Source: Actinoallomurus liliacearum
Lineage (GTDB): Bacteria; Actinomycetota; Actinomycetes; Streptosporangiales; Streptosporangiaceae
Reading direction: 5' to 3'
DNA: 64,000 nucleotides
Assembly: GCF_039542035.1 (NCBI RefSeq)
Contig: NZ_BAABHJ010000022.1
Coordinates: 1-64,000 of the forward strand
The number at the start of each line of letters is the position of its first letter. Position 1 is the stretch's first letter. This document shows positions 1 through 8,888 of this stretch, one piece after another. The notes below the pieces were generated by a model that saw nothing but the letters and a program-made list of their open reading frames with translations, did not search any database and was not told where the DNA came from. The position numbers were made by a program, and so were the translations under genes.

Positions 1-93
1 GACGTGGAAGTCCTTGTGGGTGTCTACTCCCACGATCACTTCCGGATCATCGGTGGCCGAAGGGATGGAGACGGGTTTGGGGGTGCCGGGCAC
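1..93 (-). CDS. IS110-family transposase, N-terminal end (runs off the window)
   Basis: The first 31 codons are present, reading out of the left edge. They contain the string VIVGVDTHKDFHV, the conserved N-terminal RuvC-like start of IS110-family (DEDD) transposases, where the first Asp is catalytic. I chose the GTG at 91-93 because an AGGAGAG ribosome-binding site lies about 8 bases upstream; the leader before the motif is Pro/Ser-rich. Nothing can be said about intactness because the rest lies outside the window. The family cuts and joins DNA under guidance of a bridge RNA encoded in the non-coding end of the element. Confidence 0.75.
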   Translation of the reverse strand, partial: MPGTPKPVSIPSATDDPEVIVGVDTHKDFHV

Positions 94-157
94 GGTTGTT
101 CTCTCCTGATCGAGGCGCGGTCGGGGCCTGGCTGTCGCCGGCCCGATCAGGCGGTCA

Positions 158-335
158 GTACTGTGAGGATGCGCAGTGCGGCAAGGCCCCTATCGGGACA
201 CGTCTCATCGGTCCGGCGGCAGCAAGCACCGCCCCAGGCGCGCGGCCGACAGATCAGTCCCAAGGCACACACGAGGCCAGTCGGTTTTCGGGTCAGGCTG
301 CGGCCCGAGGCGGCACGCCAAGATCCTCACAGTAC
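158..335. repeat. 13-bp perfect inverted repeat spanning 178 bp
   Basis: GTACTGTGAGGAT at 158-170 is the exact reverse complement of 323-335. It lies inside the presumed IS110 left end and could close a long stem or be a paired recognition sequence. Confidence 0.7.
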
Positions 336-342
336 GGTTTTC

Positions 343-383
343 GGCACCTCTCTGTGTCAAGCCGCTGCGAGCAGAGAGGTGCC
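343..383. repeat. 12-bp hairpin in the IS110 left end
   Basis: GGCACCTCTCTG at 343-354 pairs perfectly with 372-383 across a 17-base loop. Between here and 660 I see no gene. Confidence 0.65.
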
Positions 384-660
384 GTTAACTGGACAGACCC
401 TAACCGTGGTCGGCGCACACGCCACGGCCGACTCACCGATGTCAGGCCGCTCGGGCGAACACGGGGGGCGCGTCAGACGGAACAAAGCGGGTAAAGCGAG
501 TAAGCCAAGTGGCCCGGGCGGTCGCTCCGCATCAGGCGCGCCGTCCGCAGCCTCCCCGGCGGCTCCGTCAGCCGTCGACGTGGTGTTCGGCTCGGCGTGC
601 TGAGCCCGAGAGCACAGATCGTGCCAGCATGTACGTCAGCTGGCCCTGGCTGGACGGCAG

Positions 661-683
661 TCTTCCCCCAAGCTGGGGGAAGA
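661..683. terminator. Strong hairpin, terminator-like
   Basis: TCTTCCCCCA, loop AGC, TGGGGGAAGA: a perfect 10-bp stem, followed on the + strand by TTTCCC. It lies beyond the 3' end of the minus-strand HNH-like relic. Confidence 0.5.
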
Positions 684-741
684 TTTCCCGCCAAGCGCCG
701 CCGCACATACGGCACCGAGTGTGCGGTCGACGGCCGCACGC

Positions 742-1060
742 TCAACCTCGGGCGAGGCCGAGCTTGGACTCGGCGGTGGTCCAATCGGTGGCGATCGCCT
801 GCTGGGCGGCGGACAGCCCGGCCTGCGCAGATCGCGGCGTGCAGATCGTTCTCGACCGTGTCCTTGGGGTTGTTCGGTCCACTGCCCGGGGCGTGGCCCG
901 GGGAGGGAGGCTCCACCCACAGGTTCCGCGGATCATTCGGGTCGCCGCCGAGCTCAAGACTGACCAGGTGGTCGAACTCGGCATCCTGCAGCGAACACGC
1001 CACCGGCCGCTCAACACCCCATGAGTCCATCGAGCGCTGGGTGTCTTTTCGACACAAGAC
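742..1060 (-). pseudogene. HNH-like conserved protein relic, frameshifted
   Basis: On the minus strand the peptide FDHLVSLELGGDPNDPRNLW is typical of small actinobacterial secreted proteins with an HNH-like DHxxxLxLGG...NLW core. The text then reads ENDLHAAICAG and jumps frame near 821-829 into LSAAQQAIATDWTTAESKLG, the normal continuation. One base is therefore extra, or two are missing. The usual N-terminal signal peptide is absent, and the 5' side abuts a ligase relic on the other strand. Non-functional fragment; substrate unknown. Confidence 0.6.
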
Positions 1061-1275
1061 CGTCCGCCTGTGGTCCCGGCACGCCAGGCCGCTCACCGAC
1101 GCCTTCACGAAATCGCCGCCGCGGTCGCGGACCGCCTACCCGCCCAAACCATGGTGGACGGAGAGATCGTCCGCTGGGACCAACCGGACGGCTGGACTTC
1201 GCCGCCCTGCAGCGCCGCAACATCGCCGGGCCGCGCCGTGCTCGCGACCTGGCCCGCACAGAGCCCCACGCGCCG
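1030..1275 (+). pseudogene. ATP-dependent DNA ligase fragment, two frameshifts
   Basis: Three successive frames spell parts of the adenylation domain of a LigD/LigC-type ligase: FRHKTVRLWSRHARPLTDAF, then EIAAAVADRLPAQTMVDGEI (the VDGE strand is conserved), then RLDFAALQRRNIAGPRRARD. The breaks fall near 1107 and 1187. The catalytic lysine motif upstream and all downstream domains are missing, so this is a relic of a DNA repair ligase. From 1280 to 1470 I see nothing. Confidence 0.6.
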
Positions 1276-1472
1276 AGCCGGACGTTGCCGGGCGGGATGG
1301 GCGGTTCATGACGCGTCGCCGTCGGGTCGCCGGGCTCGGCCGTCGCAGGGACGGCGGGTGCAGGTCCGAGGTCCCCGGTAGCGGCGCCGGTCACCGGAGC
1401 GATGCCGACGGCGTGCGCCCCGGGCGGGTGTGGTGTCGCGGCGACCAACCGGGCCTCACCGCGCTGCCGCGC

Positions 1473-2435
1473 TCATGCGATCTCGAGGGCCCTCCCCAAC
1501 ACGGTGATGGCCTGGGTGGTTGCGGCTTCGGCGGCGTAGGTCCCTCGCAGCGCGTTCAGCATCATGAAGTGGTGGACGGTGCCCTGGTAGCGGACAGCGG
1601 TGACGGGGACGTTGGCGGCGCGGAGTTTGTTGCCGTAGGCCTCGCCCTGGTCACGCAATACGTCGGCCTCGGCGGTAATGATCAGAGCCGGGGGCAGGCC
1701 GGCGAGTTGTCCGATGGTGGCGCGCAGCGGTGAAGCGGTGATCTCGGCGCGCTGGTCCTCGCTGGTGGTGTACTGGTCCCAGAACCACTGCGGTTCTTCG
1801 CGGCGCACGAAGTAGCCCTCGGCGAACCGGTGGAAGGAGCCGGTGTCGCAGTTCGCCTCGGTGGCCGGATAGAACAGCACCTGCTGCACCAAGGGAACGT
1901 TGCGACGTTCCTTGGCCATCAGGGTCAGCGCGGCGGCCATGTTGCCGCCGACGGAATCACCGGCAACCGCCAGCCGCGTAGCGTCGAGCCCCTCGTCGGC
2001 GCCGTTGGTGACGATCCAGCGGGAGACCGCATAGTTCTGCTCGATCGCGACCGGGTAGCGCGCCTCCGGCGACAGGGTGTATTCGGGGAAGACCAGGGCC
2101 GCTCCGGCACCAACGGCCAGCTCCCGTACCAGCCGGTCGTGTGTGTGGGCGTTACCGAAGACTCCGCCGCCGTGGATGTACAGCACCACCGGCAGCGGCC
2201 CGTCGGCTCCTTCCGGCTTGATCACCCGCGTACGGACGGCTCCGGTGGGCCCGCCAGGGACGCTCACCCACTCCTCGGCGACCTTGGGCTTGCTGACGGC
2301 ACCCGCCTGCAGCAGATCGACGGCCTTGCGGGCCTTGACGGGGCCGAGGTCGAAAAGGAACGGCGGCTTGGACATGGCCTTGGCGAAGGCGGCGGCCTCC
2401 GGTTCCAAGACGGGCGCGGGATCGTGTTCGGACAT
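1473..2435 (-). CDS. Alpha/beta hydrolase, hormone-sensitive-lipase family esterase
   Basis: A 320-aa cytoplasmic carboxylesterase. The oxyanion-hole motif HGGG is at residues 88-91. The nucleophile elbow GDSVGG puts Ser at 161, Asp258 sits in AEADVLRD, and His288 in VHHF, so the catalytic triad and family length are complete. It probably hydrolyses short-chain acyl esters; the natural substrate cannot be read from sequence. It is monocistronic: upstream lies the structured repeat at 2543, downstream only relics. There is no signal peptide. A second HSL-type enzyme (44476-45450) is only distantly similar. Confidence 0.88.
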   Translation of the reverse strand: MSEHDPAPVLEPEAAAFAKAMSKPPFLFDLGPVKARKAVDLLQAGAVSKPKVAEEWVSVPGGPTGAVRTRVIKPEGADGPLPVVLYIHGGGVFGNAHTHDRLVRELAVGAGAALVFPEYTLSPEARYPVAIEQNYAVSRWIVTNGADEGLDATRLAVAGDSVGGNMAAALTLMAKERRNVPLVQQVLFYPATEANCDTGSFHRFAEGYFVRREEPQWFWDQYTTSEDQRAEITASPLRATIGQLAGLPPALIITAEADVLRDQGEAYGNKLRAANVPVTAVRYQGTVHHFMMLNALRGTYAAEAATTQAITVLGRALEIA

Positions 2436-2542
2436 GGCGGACTCCTCCGGCTTGGTATCCGGGCCCGCATATCCCGACGGTCGTCATGAATGTCCGTGAG
2501 ACACGGCAGAGGCCCCTCTTTGCCTTGTTGTCGCCGACGAGC

Positions 2543-2760
2543 CGGCCGGGCCCCAGCCCGCCCCCCGAACCTGGGCTGGGGCCCGGCCGCCCCCGCACCG
2601 CGAGCTCGAAGCGGTGACATCCGCGCGACCATCGGCCGGCCTGCCCGACGATCTGAGCACCGCCCCCATACGGGCCCAGCTGGTCGGGTCGCCGTCACCA
2701 CGAGCTCCCAGCGGCGACACCTGAATACTGCGCAGAAGGCCGTGACCTCCGTATCACCCA
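2543..2760. repeat. Structured intergenic repeat, copy 1
   Basis: Begins with a 17-bp perfect hairpin (2543-2559 with 2573-2589) and continues with two GAGCTC-centred small hairpins (CACCGC/GCGGTG and GTCGCCG/CGGCGAC). It then runs into a segment matching 6025-6255. The two copies flank the LuxR-type gene. The stem sequence differs between copies but pairing is kept. Confidence 0.75.
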
Positions 2761-2820
2761 ATCGGGCAGAGGATGTGGCGAGCCCACGCGGTCGTTCCCG
2801 CCGCCGGTGGAGGTACGGAT

Positions 2821-2876
2821 TCCAGCGCCGAAAGCGACGGAACGAGTCGGCGCCGTCTCCCGAGCAGGACAAGGCC
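2821..2876. repeat. Inverted repeat partner of 8552-8605
   Basis: The reverse complement of this ~55-bp stretch matches 8552-8605 closely (shared GGCCTTGTCCTGCT, GAGACGG, GCCGACTC, GTCGCTTTC). No gene is assigned between 2436 and 3038. Confidence 0.6.
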
Positions 2877-3038
2877 ACGACGGCACCGCCGCAGTGATCC
2901 AGGGCCGCCGGATCGCCACCCTGCTCCATGAACCGCGCAGGTGGCCCGACGTCTCATCCGGTTCGACAGGCTCTCCAGAACGAGGTCCGCAGAGGGGATG
3001 GTGATGCGCCGTGGTGAGGCCGAGTCCGATCGCCTCAA

Positions 3039-5900
3039 TCACAGGTCCGAGGTCTGGTCGGCGGCGAGCCTGGCGAGTTCGACGCGGGAGCCGACGTCGA
3101 GTTTGCGGAAGACTTGGCGGAGGTGGAACTTGACCGTGTGTGGCGAGATGAACATCTGGGTGGCGACCTGCGGGTTGGTGAGTCCTTGGGCGACCAGTGT
3201 TGCGACGTTGCGTTCGGTGTCGGTGAGGCTGTCCCATCCGGAGACCGGGCGTTCGGGTTGACGCCAGTGGCGGCGTCTTATGCCGAGCTTGCGTAGCCTG
3301 GCGCGGACGCGGGCTGCATCCCGCAGTGCGCCGGTTCGCTGGTAGTCCTGAAGCGCCTGGTCCAGGCTGTGGATCGCCGCGTCGTGGCCGGAGCCGCCAG
3401 GCGCATGAGCGTGCAGGACGCCCAGATCTTCGGCGGCCGAAGCACGGGTCCACGGACCCACGTGGGTGGCGGCGGCGCGGGCCAGGGCAGCGAGGTCGCG
3501 GTGGAGGATGCCGCGAGCGTGGCCGGCCGAGGCGGCAAGCGTGGGGAAGTCGGGGTTGTCTTCGGCGAGACGTTCGGCGGTGACCACAATGGTCTCGGCG
3601 GCGGAGCGGTCGCCGGCGGCGAGCAGGGTCCGGGTCAGCCAGCCCGCGGCGCCGGGTTCGGTCATGAGCAGCCACTGTCGTTCCGTGGCAATGGCGATTG
3701 TGTCGCTGATCACGTCGATCGCCTTATCCGGGCCGGCTCGGGCCTCGGTCACCAGCGCCATACCCCACTCGCACCAAACGCGTCCGTACAGCTCGCCTTG
3801 ACCTGCCTGACGTCGAGACCTGTAAAGCTCGGCGTGCCTGGCGGCGGTCTCGATGTCGCCGCGGCACGCTGCGACGATGGCGAGCACTGCGAGCCCCAGG
3901 AAATCGAATGCATGCATGCCCAGCTGGTCGGCCATGGCCAGCCCGGCTTCGGCCTCGGCCGCGGCGTCGTCAAGCCGGCCGGAGGCGAGCCGCAGCCGGG
4001 CTCGGCAGATCGCGGGACTGGCGGCATATGCGGTGTGGCCGAGCGCTGTTATCTCCTGGTCGACGGCCTGGATCACGGCCTCGGCCTCCCCCAACTGCCG
4101 CATGGACGTAAGTGCGTTGGCCAGGAGCAGGCGCGGGTGCGCGTGCTGGGCTTGGATCGGGCCGCCGCTTGCGATGCGTACCGCCTCGCGGAGGTGACCG
4201 ATCGCATCGGCGGCCCGTCCCTCCGCCCAGCCGACCCCGGCGAGCAGTATGTGAGCCCCGACCCGGGCGGGAGGGTCGTGGCGTTCGGCGGCGGCCACGA
4301 TGGTCTGTGCCCGCTCTCGCCCTCGTCGACGGTCGCGGCTGGCGAACAGCCCTTGGAACAGCACTTGTTCGGTGAGGCCTCGTAGCTCACCGGAAAGGTC
4401 CGGTTGGCTGAGCGCCGACCGCGCCTGGGCCACCGCCTCCTCCGGTCGGCCGGCCAGCATCAGGACGTAGGCCAGTACGTAGCGCAGCTGGGAGGTCTGC
4501 TCAGGCAGCGTGGTCTGGCTCAGCGCGGTGCGAGCAAGCTCCGCCGCCTGGGCCAGCCGCCCGGCCGCCGCAAGAGCGTAGACGGCGGTTACCGTACGGT
4601 CGAAGCGGCCGGGAGCCGACGGCGCGGTGAGGTCGAGCGCCCGGACGGCCAGATCGGCCGCAGTCTGCGGGGAAGACGGCAACACCTCACCTACCGCCCG
4701 GTCAAGGCCCTCCAGAGCGGCTGTGTCCCCCGGCCGCATACTACGCATCAGGTGCGCTGCGGCGGGAATGGCCGACCCGCCACGCTCCAACAGCATCTGC
4801 GCCGCCTGACGGTGCAAGGCTTGGCGCATCGACGCAGTAACGGTCTCGGCCACGGCCCGCCACAGTAGGTCATGCCGAAAGGCCAGCTGGTCCCCAGCCG
4901 GCACCACGAATCTAGCCGCTTCGGCCTCCTCCAGCGCCGGCAGCAGCCGGCTGGGCGGCTCGCCGAGCATGTCCGCGAGGTCGTTCGCGTCGAAGCAGCG
5001 GCCCAAGATGGCCGCGACCTGCAGCAGATGGCGCGTAGGTGAGGACAAACCCTCACAATGCCTACGCACGATCTCCTGCACCCGGCGCGGCAGCCGCCGG
5101 GAGACCAGACGCGCGTGACCGTCGCTGATCTCGATCGCGCCCTCGTCGCGAAGTCCCTCAAGCCATTCCATGAGCAAGAACGGATTGCCTCCCGCCCCGG
5201 CCGCCAGCGCGAGCAACTCCGAATCCGGCGCCGCATCGAGCATGTCGGTAATGACCTCGGCCACGGCCTGGTCGCCCAGCGCCTCCAGCATCAGCCGCGT
5301 CGCGCCATCGCGTTCGAGAACCTCATACAACCGGTCCAGCCCCGAACCGCCACTGCCGATCGTACGAGACAAGATCCACACCAGCGGGTACGACGCCAGC
5401 TCGGGTATCAACGAGCGCAATGCCAGCAGCGTCATCGGATCGGCCCACTGCAGATCATCCAGCGTGACCAGATGCGGGCCATCCGCGGCCCGGTTCTCCA
5501 GCCGGTCCTGCAACTCATCCACCAGCCGCAACCGCATGTCCGCGGGCGTAATCCCCCGAGAGCCAAGCAAGGTCTGAGTGGACTCCCCGAACGCTGACAT
5601 CAGCGGCTTCAGCGGCGCCAACTGGGTTGACTCATCCGCCGTACCCCGGGCGAGCACGAACCCCAATCCCGCCGCGGCCTCGACCGCCTCGGCGAGCAGG
5701 CGGCTCTTGCCCACGCCCGACTCACCCTCGACCAGCAACACCCCACCGCGGCCGCTCCCGGCCGCCCGCAGCAGACCCGAAATGACCTGCCACTCGCAGT
5801 CCCGGCCACGCCAGCCACGCCGCGAACATCGCCCGAGGTCGACTCGGGCCGAGGTGTCTGGAACCGACGGCCACACGCCCGGCGGATTTCCGTCAGACAC
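3039..5900 (-). CDS. LuxR-family transcriptional regulator with N-terminal AAA ATPase (LAL type)
   Basis: A 953-aa regulator of the large ATP-binding LuxR (LAL) class. An N-terminal ATPase has Walker A GESGVGKS at 59-66 and Walker B LVTLDDLQWAD at 144-154. A long TPR-like helical middle region follows, and a C-terminal LuxR helix-turn-helix lies at about 889-953 (LTDTERNVATLVAQGLTNPQ, then HTVKFHLRQVFRKLDV). Length is normal for the class. LALs usually act as signal-responsive activators of catabolic or secondary-metabolite genes. The start is a GTG at 5898-5900 with only a weak ribosome-binding site, but it fits the family N-terminus. It stands alone between the two copies of the structured repeat, so its target is not revealed by context. 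Confidence 0.9.
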   Translation of the reverse strand: MSDGNPPGVWPSVPDTSARVDLGRCSRRGWRGRDCEWQVISGLLRAAGSGRGGVLLVEGESGVGKSRLLAEAVEAAAGLGFVLARGTADESTQLAPLKPLMSAFGESTQTLLGSRGITPADMRLRLVDELQDRLENRAADGPHLVTLDDLQWADPMTLLALRSLIPELASYPLVWILSRTIGSGGSGLDRLYEVLERDGATRLMLEALGDQAVAEVITDMLDAAPDSELLALAAGAGGNPFLLMEWLEGLRDEGAIEISDGHARLVSRRLPRRVQEIVRRHCEGLSSPTRHLLQVAAILGRCFDANDLADMLGEPPSRLLPALEEAEAARFVVPAGDQLAFRHDLLWRAVAETVTASMRQALHRQAAQMLLERGGSAIPAAAHLMRSMRPGDTAALEGLDRAVGEVLPSSPQTAADLAVRALDLTAPSAPGRFDRTVTAVYALAAAGRLAQAAELARTALSQTTLPEQTSQLRYVLAYVLMLAGRPEEAVAQARSALSQPDLSGELRGLTEQVLFQGLFASRDRRRGRERAQTIVAAAERHDPPARVGAHILLAGVGWAEGRAADAIGHLREAVRIASGGPIQAQHAHPRLLLANALTSMRQLGEAEAVIQAVDQEITALGHTAYAASPAICRARLRLASGRLDDAAAEAEAGLAMADQLGMHAFDFLGLAVLAIVAACRGDIETAARHAELYRSRRQAGQGELYGRVWCEWGMALVTEARAGPDKAIDVISDTIAIATERQWLLMTEPGAAGWLTRTLLAAGDRSAAETIVVTAERLAEDNPDFPTLAASAGHARGILHRDLAALARAAATHVGPWTRASAAEDLGVLHAHAPGGSGHDAAIHSLDQALQDYQRTGALRDAARVRARLRKLGIRRRHWRQPERPVSGWDSLTDTERNVATLVAQGLTNPQVATQMFISPHTVKFHLRQVFRKLDVGSRVELARLAADQTSDL

Positions 5901-6024
5901 GCCAAGAGCCTACCCGGTTGAGACCCTCACCACCTCGTTGACCTGCGGACGGGTGAGCGCCGCGGCGCATACGGCACCCGGCGGTGACGTATCCACGTTG
6001 CCGTCAAGCATGGTCTTCCGGTGC

Positions 6025-6255
6025 ACCGGCCGGGCCCAGCCCCCTGAACCTGGGCCCGGCCGGTACGCCGTCACCGCGAGCTCCGAGCGGCGACATCAGC
6101 ACGACCATCGGTCGGCCTGGCCGACGATCTGAGCGCCGCCCCCCATTGCGGCCCCAGCTCGATCGGTCACCGTCACCGCGAGCTACAAGCGGCGATGACT
6201 AGATACTGCTAAGAGGCCACGACCTCCGCATCACCCATCCGTGCAGGATGCGCGA
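6025..6255. repeat. Structured intergenic repeat, copy 2
   Basis: Perfect 15-bp hairpin (6025-6039 with 6050-6064, loop of 10), followed by the same order of GAGCTC-centred small hairpins and conserved text as in 2543-2760. From 6260 to 6980 I recognise no gene. Confidence 0.75.
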
Positions 6256-6984
6256 GCCGCGGTCCAGCCCAGAGATCGTAGGCGACACACAGGTCATAGG
6301 CGGCACATGTATCAATGGAATCCCGGTGTCGGCTCAGGCACTGATTCCATGATCCTGACCGGGCGGTGACCCGCCCGAGACCATCGGGATCCTAAGAGTC
6401 AGGCTCAGCTGCGCAGTCGCGAGTTCATCGGCCCCTGGGAACATCCGGAAGCGAAGGAGGCTGTTCTGCCGGAGAAGCCGTAATCCCCCCTTCACGCCGC
6501 CGGCCGGCGTACAAGACCTGCTCCAATGGGCGATGCGGTGGTTATGGACCACCTTGGATCCGTTACCGTCCCCGGGTGGATCGCCGGTCGTCCGGCGTGC
6601 GACGACCGTGCCCGCCGACGCCGATGAGCCCACTGGGCGCCTCTGGCGCCTGACGCAGGGTCAGAGTGTTGAACACGAACGCCTGAGCGGGCGGCTAAGG
6701 AAGAAGCCCATCGATCCCAGTGGTCGGCGCGGCCGTCATGGTGCGACCGACGGTCGGCCGCCCGTTCCGGTGTGCGGCTTGGTGGCGGCGGCCGATTTGC
6801 CAAGAGCCGGCCGGGCGGATCCCACTGGCGACGCCCGTCGCTTAGCCAAGGCGGGCGTGCGGATCGAAGAATGACCCACGGACGCCGCCGGGTGTGGCTA
6901 CGCGCAGGGAAGGCGAGTCGGTGGGACGCCGTCGACCCGCGGCCGACACGGTTCTACGGCAACTGCTCGATGCTCAGCCGTGCG

Positions 6985-7125
6985 AGAAGATCACCGGCCA
7001 ACACCTTCTCGCTACCACAGATCGCCCTCGGCTATGCCGACTCGCCATCGACGCCGCCCTGTTCACCATCCTCGCTGCACGCGACCCGCACACCGACACG
7101 ACCGAGAAGAGCCGTGCCGAGCGGC
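6985..7125 (+). pseudogene. MFS transporter C-terminus relic
   Basis: Frame 1 reads NTFSLPQIALGY and frame 2 continues ALFTILAARDPHTDTTEKS. Together they match the last ~40 residues of the MFS protein at 10082-11313 (NSFSLPQIALGY...ATLFAVFAARNPCTDTSGSS), in the opposite orientation. It is a decayed, inverted partial copy. Confidence 0.6.
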
Positions 7126-7185
7126 GCGGAATCCGGCCTCCTGACCACGTCCACTGATGGCCCGACCTTCTCGAAGACGCTCTCC

Positions 7186-8103
7186 TTATGGGCGAACGTT
7201 GATGATCGTCTTTCCCTTGCGGCGCTCGGTCGGGTTGAGGGCCGCGACGGCGTTGTCGAGGGTCGCGATGTCGCCGATGTTCGTCCGCAGTCGTCCATCC
7301 CGTATCCGCTGCGCGATCTCGCCCAGTTGGGCACGATCGGACTCGACGACGAAGTCGACCGCCAAGCCGTCGGTGGGCCGCACATCGGTCGGCCCGACGA
7401 CGGACACGAGCGTTCCTCCGGCTCGAATCAGGCGTGCGGACCGCCTCTGGACGTCACCGCCGATGACGTCGAACACCAGGTCGACGCTGCCGGCGTCTTC
7501 CAGCGCCTCGTTCTCAAGGTCGATGAACTCTCGCGCGCCGAAGTCGAGCGTCTTTTGACGGTCGGCCGCGCGTCCGGTGCCGATCACGTAGGCCCCGAAC
7601 TCGTGTGCGAGCTGCGTCACCATCGTCCCGACCGCGCCGGCCGCGCCGTGCACAAGGACGGTCTGCCCCGCCTGAAGGCGGCCGTGCTCGAACAGCCCTT
7701 GCCATGCGGTCAAGCCCGAGATCGGCAGGCTCGCGCCCACCGTGAAGCCGACGTCGCCCGGCAGCGGCGCGAGGTTGCGCGCCTCGACGGCCACGTACTC
7801 CGCCAGGGTGCCGTCGCGATGCCAGTCCGTGATGCCGAACACCCGCTGTCCCACCGACAGCCCCGTCGTGCCATAGCCGACAGCGGCGACCACTCCGGCA
7901 ACCTCGTGCCCGGGGACCGACGGCGTCCGGTCACGGCCGGCGCGATCGGTCCAGGTCGAGGGCCACTCCATCTCAGTCGGGACGAACCCCGACGCATGAA
8001 CCTGCACCACGACATCGTTGATCGCTGCCCGCGGCTCGGGCCGCTCCACCAGCGTCATCCCGGCCGTTCCCGCAGCCTGGTCCGTCACCACGATCGCCTT
8101 CAT
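7186..8103 (-). CDS. NADP-dependent MDR oxidoreductase (quinone-oxidoreductase type)
   Basis: A 305-aa zinc-independent medium-chain dehydrogenase/reductase. The N-terminal GroES-like domain has the GHEVAGVV loop but no catalytic-zinc Cys. The cofactor-binding Rossmann motif is HGAAGAVG, followed by a C-terminal catalytic-domain return. This family reduces quinones or enones with NADPH. I set the start at the ATG 8101-8103 because a GGGAG ribosome-binding site precedes it and the protein then begins MKAIVV, as usual. It is divergent from the TetR gene at 8889 and has two palindromes (8155, 8289) in its upstream region, so TetR control is likely. A second, deleted MDR of this kind lies at 36421. 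Confidence 0.88.
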   Translation of the reverse strand: MKAIVVTDQAAGTAGMTLVERPEPRAAINDVVVQVHASGFVPTEMEWPSTWTDRAGRDRTPSVPGHEVAGVVAAVGYGTTGLSVGQRVFGITDWHRDGTLAEYVAVEARNLAPLPGDVGFTVGASLPISGLTAWQGLFEHGRLQAGQTVLVHGAAGAVGTMVTQLAHEFGAYVIGTGRAADRQKTLDFGAREFIDLENEALEDAGSVDLVFDVIGGDVQRRSARLIRAGGTLVSVVGPTDVRPTDGLAVDFVVESDRAQLGEIAQRIRDGRLRTNIGDIATLDNAVAALNPTERRKGKTIINVRP

Positions 8104-8154
8104 CCGGCACTCCCTGCATCCAGTCCTCGCAGCCAACGCTCTGCGCGATGGCCT

Positions 8155-8172
8155 ATGGACTATATCGTCCAT
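8155..8172. promoter_or_regulatory. TetR-type operator candidate 1
   Basis: ATGGACTATATCGTCCAT: 6-bp arms around a 6-base spacer, 52 bp upstream of the MDR start codon. Confidence 0.6.
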
Positions 8173-8288
8173 TGATGCTCCAGCATACAGGCAGCTGCCC
8201 AAACGGGGACATACGGCTGCACCGGCTTAAACTCGCGACACCAGGCCACCGGGCAGTGGAGGCTCGCCGATGAATACTACGGCATCTA

Positions 8289-8304
8289 TGGACAAAATAG
8301 TCCA
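8289..8304. promoter_or_regulatory. TetR-type operator candidate 2
   Basis: TGGACAAAATAGTCCA has the same arms and spacing as site 1. A half site (ATCGTCCA) recurs at 8781-8788, close to the TetR start. Apart from the repeat at 8552-8605 the interval 8305-8888 is otherwise empty. Confidence 0.55.
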
Positions 8305-8551
8305 GTTTCCCCTGTGTGTGACTACGCCCTCATCGCGGAGGACCTCATCACCGGATCCCTCGCCGGCGTCGACGTCGCCGTGGGCGGGTACCACATCGGG
8401 ATGGACAGGCCGAGTGGAAGTGGGTGGCGGTGGGGTTGCGGCCGTCCTGCCACATGAAGAGGGCTGCATGGCGGTGATCACGCGTGGTTCCGGCGGCCGC
8501 AGACGTGACGACACCGATCTCCCGCCTGGTCAGTACCGCACGGACGACTTC

Positions 8552-8605
8552 GGCCTTGTCCTGCTGGAGAGACGGTGCCGACTCACCCCGTCGCTTTCTG
8601 CGAAA
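8552..8605. repeat. Inverted repeat partner of 2821-2876
   Basis: See 2821-2876. In both copies one frame reads GLVLLxRRxRLxPSLSA, which hints at a common degraded coding origin that I cannot identify. Confidence 0.55.
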
Positions 8606-8888
8606 CCCGACGCCCGCCAGGCGGTCCAGGGGCTGGGTCGTTCCCGCGGCGGGTGGGCCACCAGATACCGGACAGTTTCACCGTGGTCGGCGACGAGAGT
8701 AAGCCGCCCAGCGAAGTGTCCATCGTCATGTCGATTCGAACGCGCATCCACCCACCACGTTCCTTAATACGAACGCGTCTATCGTCCACTTAAGATGACG
8801 ACGAAGGGGCTGGATGGCAGACCCGTGGCCACGGGGACGATGTAGCCGTGCGGCGGCAGCTGTGCGCAAAAAGGGTAGCCTGAGGCCT

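Larger units (their letters stand above)
94..400 (-). other. IS110 left-end non-coding region, candidate bridge-RNA locus
   Basis: About 300 bases directly upstream of the IS110 transposase start hold no credible gene but two strong inverted repeats: a perfect 13-bp pair (158-170 with 323-335) and a perfect 12-bp hairpin (343-354 with 372-383). In IS110 elements the left end upstream of the transposase is known to be transcribed as the bridge RNA. The assignment here rests on position and structure only; the outer boundary is a guess. Confidence 0.4.

Noticed and set aside
597..1733. 378-codon open frame on the + strand
   Set aside because: Only the stretch near 1030-1105 resembles a protein (DNA ligase); the rest is shadow text.
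6772..8175. 467-codon open frame on the + strand
   Set aside because: Shadow of the MDR oxidoreductase; only the short MFS relic around 6985-7125 has real similarity.
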